Assembly: GCA_025350175.1 (NCBI GenBank)
Contig: JANXYF010000207.1
Coordinates: 1 to 6,109 of the forward strand
Length of the DNA stretch: 6,109 bases
Source: Nitrosopumilales archaeon
GTDB lineage: Archaea > Thermoproteota > Nitrososphaeria > Nitrososphaerales > Nitrosopumilaceae
Reading direction: 5' to 3'
In this document: positions 4,138-6,109 of the stretch, one piece after another
How the letters are laid out: each line of letters begins with the position of its first letter
Position numbering within the stretch: the first letter of the stretch is position 1
Program-made: the position numbers and the translations under genes
Notes under the pieces: model-generated
What the model saw: only the letters and a program-made list of their open reading frames with translations
Told to the model about the DNA's origin: nothing
Databases searched by the model: none

Positions 4138-6109
4138 CTATTTCCAAAAGAATTGGTCTAATCCTGTCTGTTTTGGAGCGCCAATTAGGCTTGCAAAATC
4201 AAGGTCCATCGAAGATAAAATCTGATCAAATGTACTTTCCATAAACTCCATGTATTTTGGAGTGTCAATCTCATCAGGTCGTGCCATCTCTACAGGTTTT
4301 ACCCCTGGTTTGTTGATTATCTTTACATATGAAATGATATCGCCTTTTTTTATCTCTCTTGTTTGCTCTAATAATTTGGCAGCTCGAATATGTTGTGGTA
4401 TAGTTTTTACATATTCTGATGGCGCCTTGCTTATCATTACGTTAAACGCAAGTTCTGTCAAGGGAATTTGTTTTGCTTTTAATCTCTTGGCATATCCTGC
4501 TATCATGTCACCAATTTTTTCCTTGGATTGCGAGAACTCTTGTTCATTTTGAACCTGGGATAACAAGTCCAATATTTCATAAAACAAATGTCTGATAAAT
4601 GGAGGAGTGTGTGATTTCTTTCCTGTCAAGCCCTTGACGTCAACTTTGCCGTCTTTTTGTACTCCAAGATAATTTTTCTTTCTTGTACTAAACACCACAT
4701 AACGATATTCTTTATCTAAATCAAGGTCAACACCGAACTCTATCTTTGCCCAGTCAACAACTTGTTGTACTTGTTCTCTTGATGGCGCTTTTAAAAATAA
4801 TGAATCAGTGTCCCCGTATAATACTTCAATTCCAGATGACTTGCATTTTTCAATTGTTTCTAAAATTGTATATCGTCCAACAGCTGTTGTGGCTTCGGCA
4901 ACTGGTAAGCAGTATAATGGAAATATTTCTGCGCCCATTACACCATAGCTTGCATTTAGAATAACTTTGAGTGCTTGGCTGACAACTGTATATAGCTGCT
5001 TTTGATCAGCAGAGAGACTAGGATTTTTGGATAAACTCTTGTAATAGTTTACACGCAAGTCTCGCAGAGAACCGATAAGCATGGCAGTAAGGCCGTTTTT
5101 CTTGGTACATACCCAATGACTCGTTCCGGGGATGGTGTTTTTTTTGCATTCGTCATGAGGGCAACGTACTGTCTCATAGGACAGGTTTCTTACTTTTATG
5201 ATACTAGGATACAGACTGGCAAAATCCATCACGGAGACATTAAAGTGGATTCCCTCTGTTGGTTCTACAACCAGTCCTCCACGATATTTTTTATCTTTGA
5301 TTATTGCTTCAGTTGATGCTCCACCTGATTTTAGATCAAGCTCATCTCTTCTTGGAATCAAAAAGTTGTGTTTTCTGTGTTCATAATAAAACAGACTACG
5401 AATCCATTGCGACACTCCCATTCGAGATATGTCATCAATTGGCATTCTTCCTATTCTTGTAATTACAACAAGTAGATTCATCAAAAGATCATTGTTAAAA
5501 CTGGTAAGCTTTTGCGTTATTCTTGCATCATTAAAACAATAATTTGCCAGTTCATAATATGACAAATCTTCCAACTCTCCTTCATATTCTGTTTTGGATT
5601 CTTCGATGAGCCCTTCGCATATACTGTTTAATGAAAAATCATTATACTTGTGCGAAAATGCATAGATCTGAAATGAACGATTAGAAAATGCACGGTACAA
5701 GTCTATGTGTACTCCTTTTTTCAGCGTAGCAGAATCACGCATCATTATTAGCGGAATCTCTTTTAGTGGAACGCCAAGGCGTTCTGCTCTGTTGTACATA
5801 AACGGCATATCAAAATCATCTCCGTTAAATGTCATAACAAACGGATAACTCTCTAAAATTTTGAATGCGTCTTTTAGCATGTCTGCTTCCTTGTCTTCTT
5901 CATAGAAAGAAATCTTGACACCTTCTGGAAGTTCACTTGTTCCCATTTGGTGTCCTACTCTTTTTAAAACAAAGACTGCCTTGAAATCATCACTTGCACA
6001 AAATCCAATGGCGGTAATTTTTTTATCTGCGATTTTTGCATCTGGAAGCCTTCCTGTCTCCGATTCTACCTCAATATCAAATGTAATTCGTTTTATGTTG
6101 GGTATGGGT
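4138..6109 (-). CDS. polB: Family B DNA polymerase with 3'-5' exonuclease, N-terminus beyond window edge
   Basis: The frame is open to the right edge and gives 656 residues (numbered here from the first codon in the window). The proofreading exonuclease is complete: Exo I FDIEV (D11, E13), Exo II NGDDFD (95-100) and Exo III YCFND (190-194). The polymerase has motif A DFASLYPSII (D295), motif B KVILNASYG (381-389) and motif C YGDTDS (431-436, D433 and D435), so it should be active. KKNY (477-480) and KGLTGKKSHTPPF follow; the latter resembles the crenarchaeal PolB1/Dpo1 type more than the RRD type of euryarchaeal PolB. Cysteines in RCPHDEC and HWVC (about 316-334) lie in the fingers-side insertion. 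The C-terminus QTGLDQFFWK is a textbook PIP box for the sliding clamp PCNA, which marks it as a replicative enzyme. The missing part is the N-terminal, uracil-sensing domain region, roughly 130 or more residues. The first ATG inside the window (5946) is internal to the exonuclease domain, not the start. Confidence 0.96.
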   Translation of the reverse strand, partial: PIPNIKRITFDIEVESETGRLPDAKIADKKITAIGFCASDDFKAVFVLKRVGHQMGTSELPEGVKISFYEEDKEADMLKDAFKILESYPFVMTFNGDDFDMPFMYNRAERLGVPLKEIPLIMMRDSATLKKGVHIDLYRAFSNRSFQIYAFSHKYNDFSLNSICEGLIEESKTEYEGELEDLSYYELANYCFNDARITQKLTSFNNDLLMNLLVVITRIGRMPIDDISRMGVSQWIRSLFYYEHRKHNFLIPRRDELDLKSGGASTEAIIKDKKYRGGLVVEPTEGIHFNVSVMDFASLYPSIIKVRNLSYETVRCPHDECKKNTIPGTSHWVCTKKNGLTAMLIGSLRDLRVNYYKSLSKNPSLSADQKQLYTVVSQALKVILNASYGVMGAEIFPLYCLPVAEATTAVGRYTILETIEKCKSSGIEVLYGDTDSLFLKAPSREQVQQVVDWAKIEFGVDLDLDKEYRYVVFSTRKKNYLGVQKDGKVDVKGLTGKKSHTPPFIRHLFYEILDLLSQVQNEQEFSQSKEKIGDMIAGYAKRLKAKQIPLTELAFNVMISKAPSEYVKTIPQHIRAAKLLEQTREIKKGDIISYVKIINKPGVKPVEMARPDEIDTPKYMEFMESTFDQILSSMDLDFASLIGAPKQTGLDQFFWK

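Noticed and set aside
4250..5386. Plus-strand frames inside the DNA polymerase gene
   Set aside because: They are antisense to conserved polymerase motifs, with low-complexity hydrophobic translations and no promoter.
1..6109. CRISPR array, insertion sequence or phage genes
   Set aside because: No regularly spaced repeats, transposase or integrase motifs, or target duplications were seen on either strand.

Overview
The window looks like chromosomal DNA of an ammonia-oxidising type archaeon of the Thaumarchaeota/Nitrososphaerota (Nitrosopumilus-like). The grounds are AT-rich DNA; starts sitting 20-26 bases after TATA boxes with no Shine-Dalgarno motif (leaderless transcripts); an archaeal family B DNA polymerase with a C-terminal PCNA-binding box; an arginase-fold agmatinase; and short secreted or zinc-binding proteins. 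The taxonomic call is inferred from gene style, not from a marker-gene search.

Layout. 1-621 (minus) is the 5' part of an agmatinase/arginase-family gene cut by the left edge. 741-944 (minus) is a 67-residue single-pass membrane protein. 945-1077 is an intergenic stretch with that gene's promoter, a 10-bp hairpin and a tRNA-D-arm-like string. 1078-2649 (minus) is a PLP-dependent cysteine-synthase-like enzyme with a C-terminal rhodanese-like domain. 2650-2822 is a leader region with a G6 run, a 21-codon upstream ORF that overlaps the enzyme start by ATGA, and a 10-bp hairpin. 2823-2990 (minus) is a small multi-CxxC zinc-ribbon protein. 2991-3228 is a divergent promoter region with a strong palindrome. 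3229-3789 (plus) is a secreted PepSY-like protein with a Met/His-rich segment. 3921-4103 (plus) is a 53-60 residue protein resembling the Cse60 family. 4138-6109 (minus) is most of a family B DNA polymerase, cut by the right edge before its N-terminal domain.

The genes do not form one obvious pathway. Nearly every gene has its own TATA box, so the window reads as single-gene housekeeping units: polyamine metabolism, sulfur/amino-acid metabolism and DNA replication, interspersed with small lineage-type proteins. No mobile element, CRISPR array, rRNA or complete tRNA was seen. The items most worth follow-up are the PLP-enzyme/rhodanese fusion, the palindrome just upstream of the PepSY-gene TATA box, the structured leader of the PLP gene, and the Cse60-like small protein.
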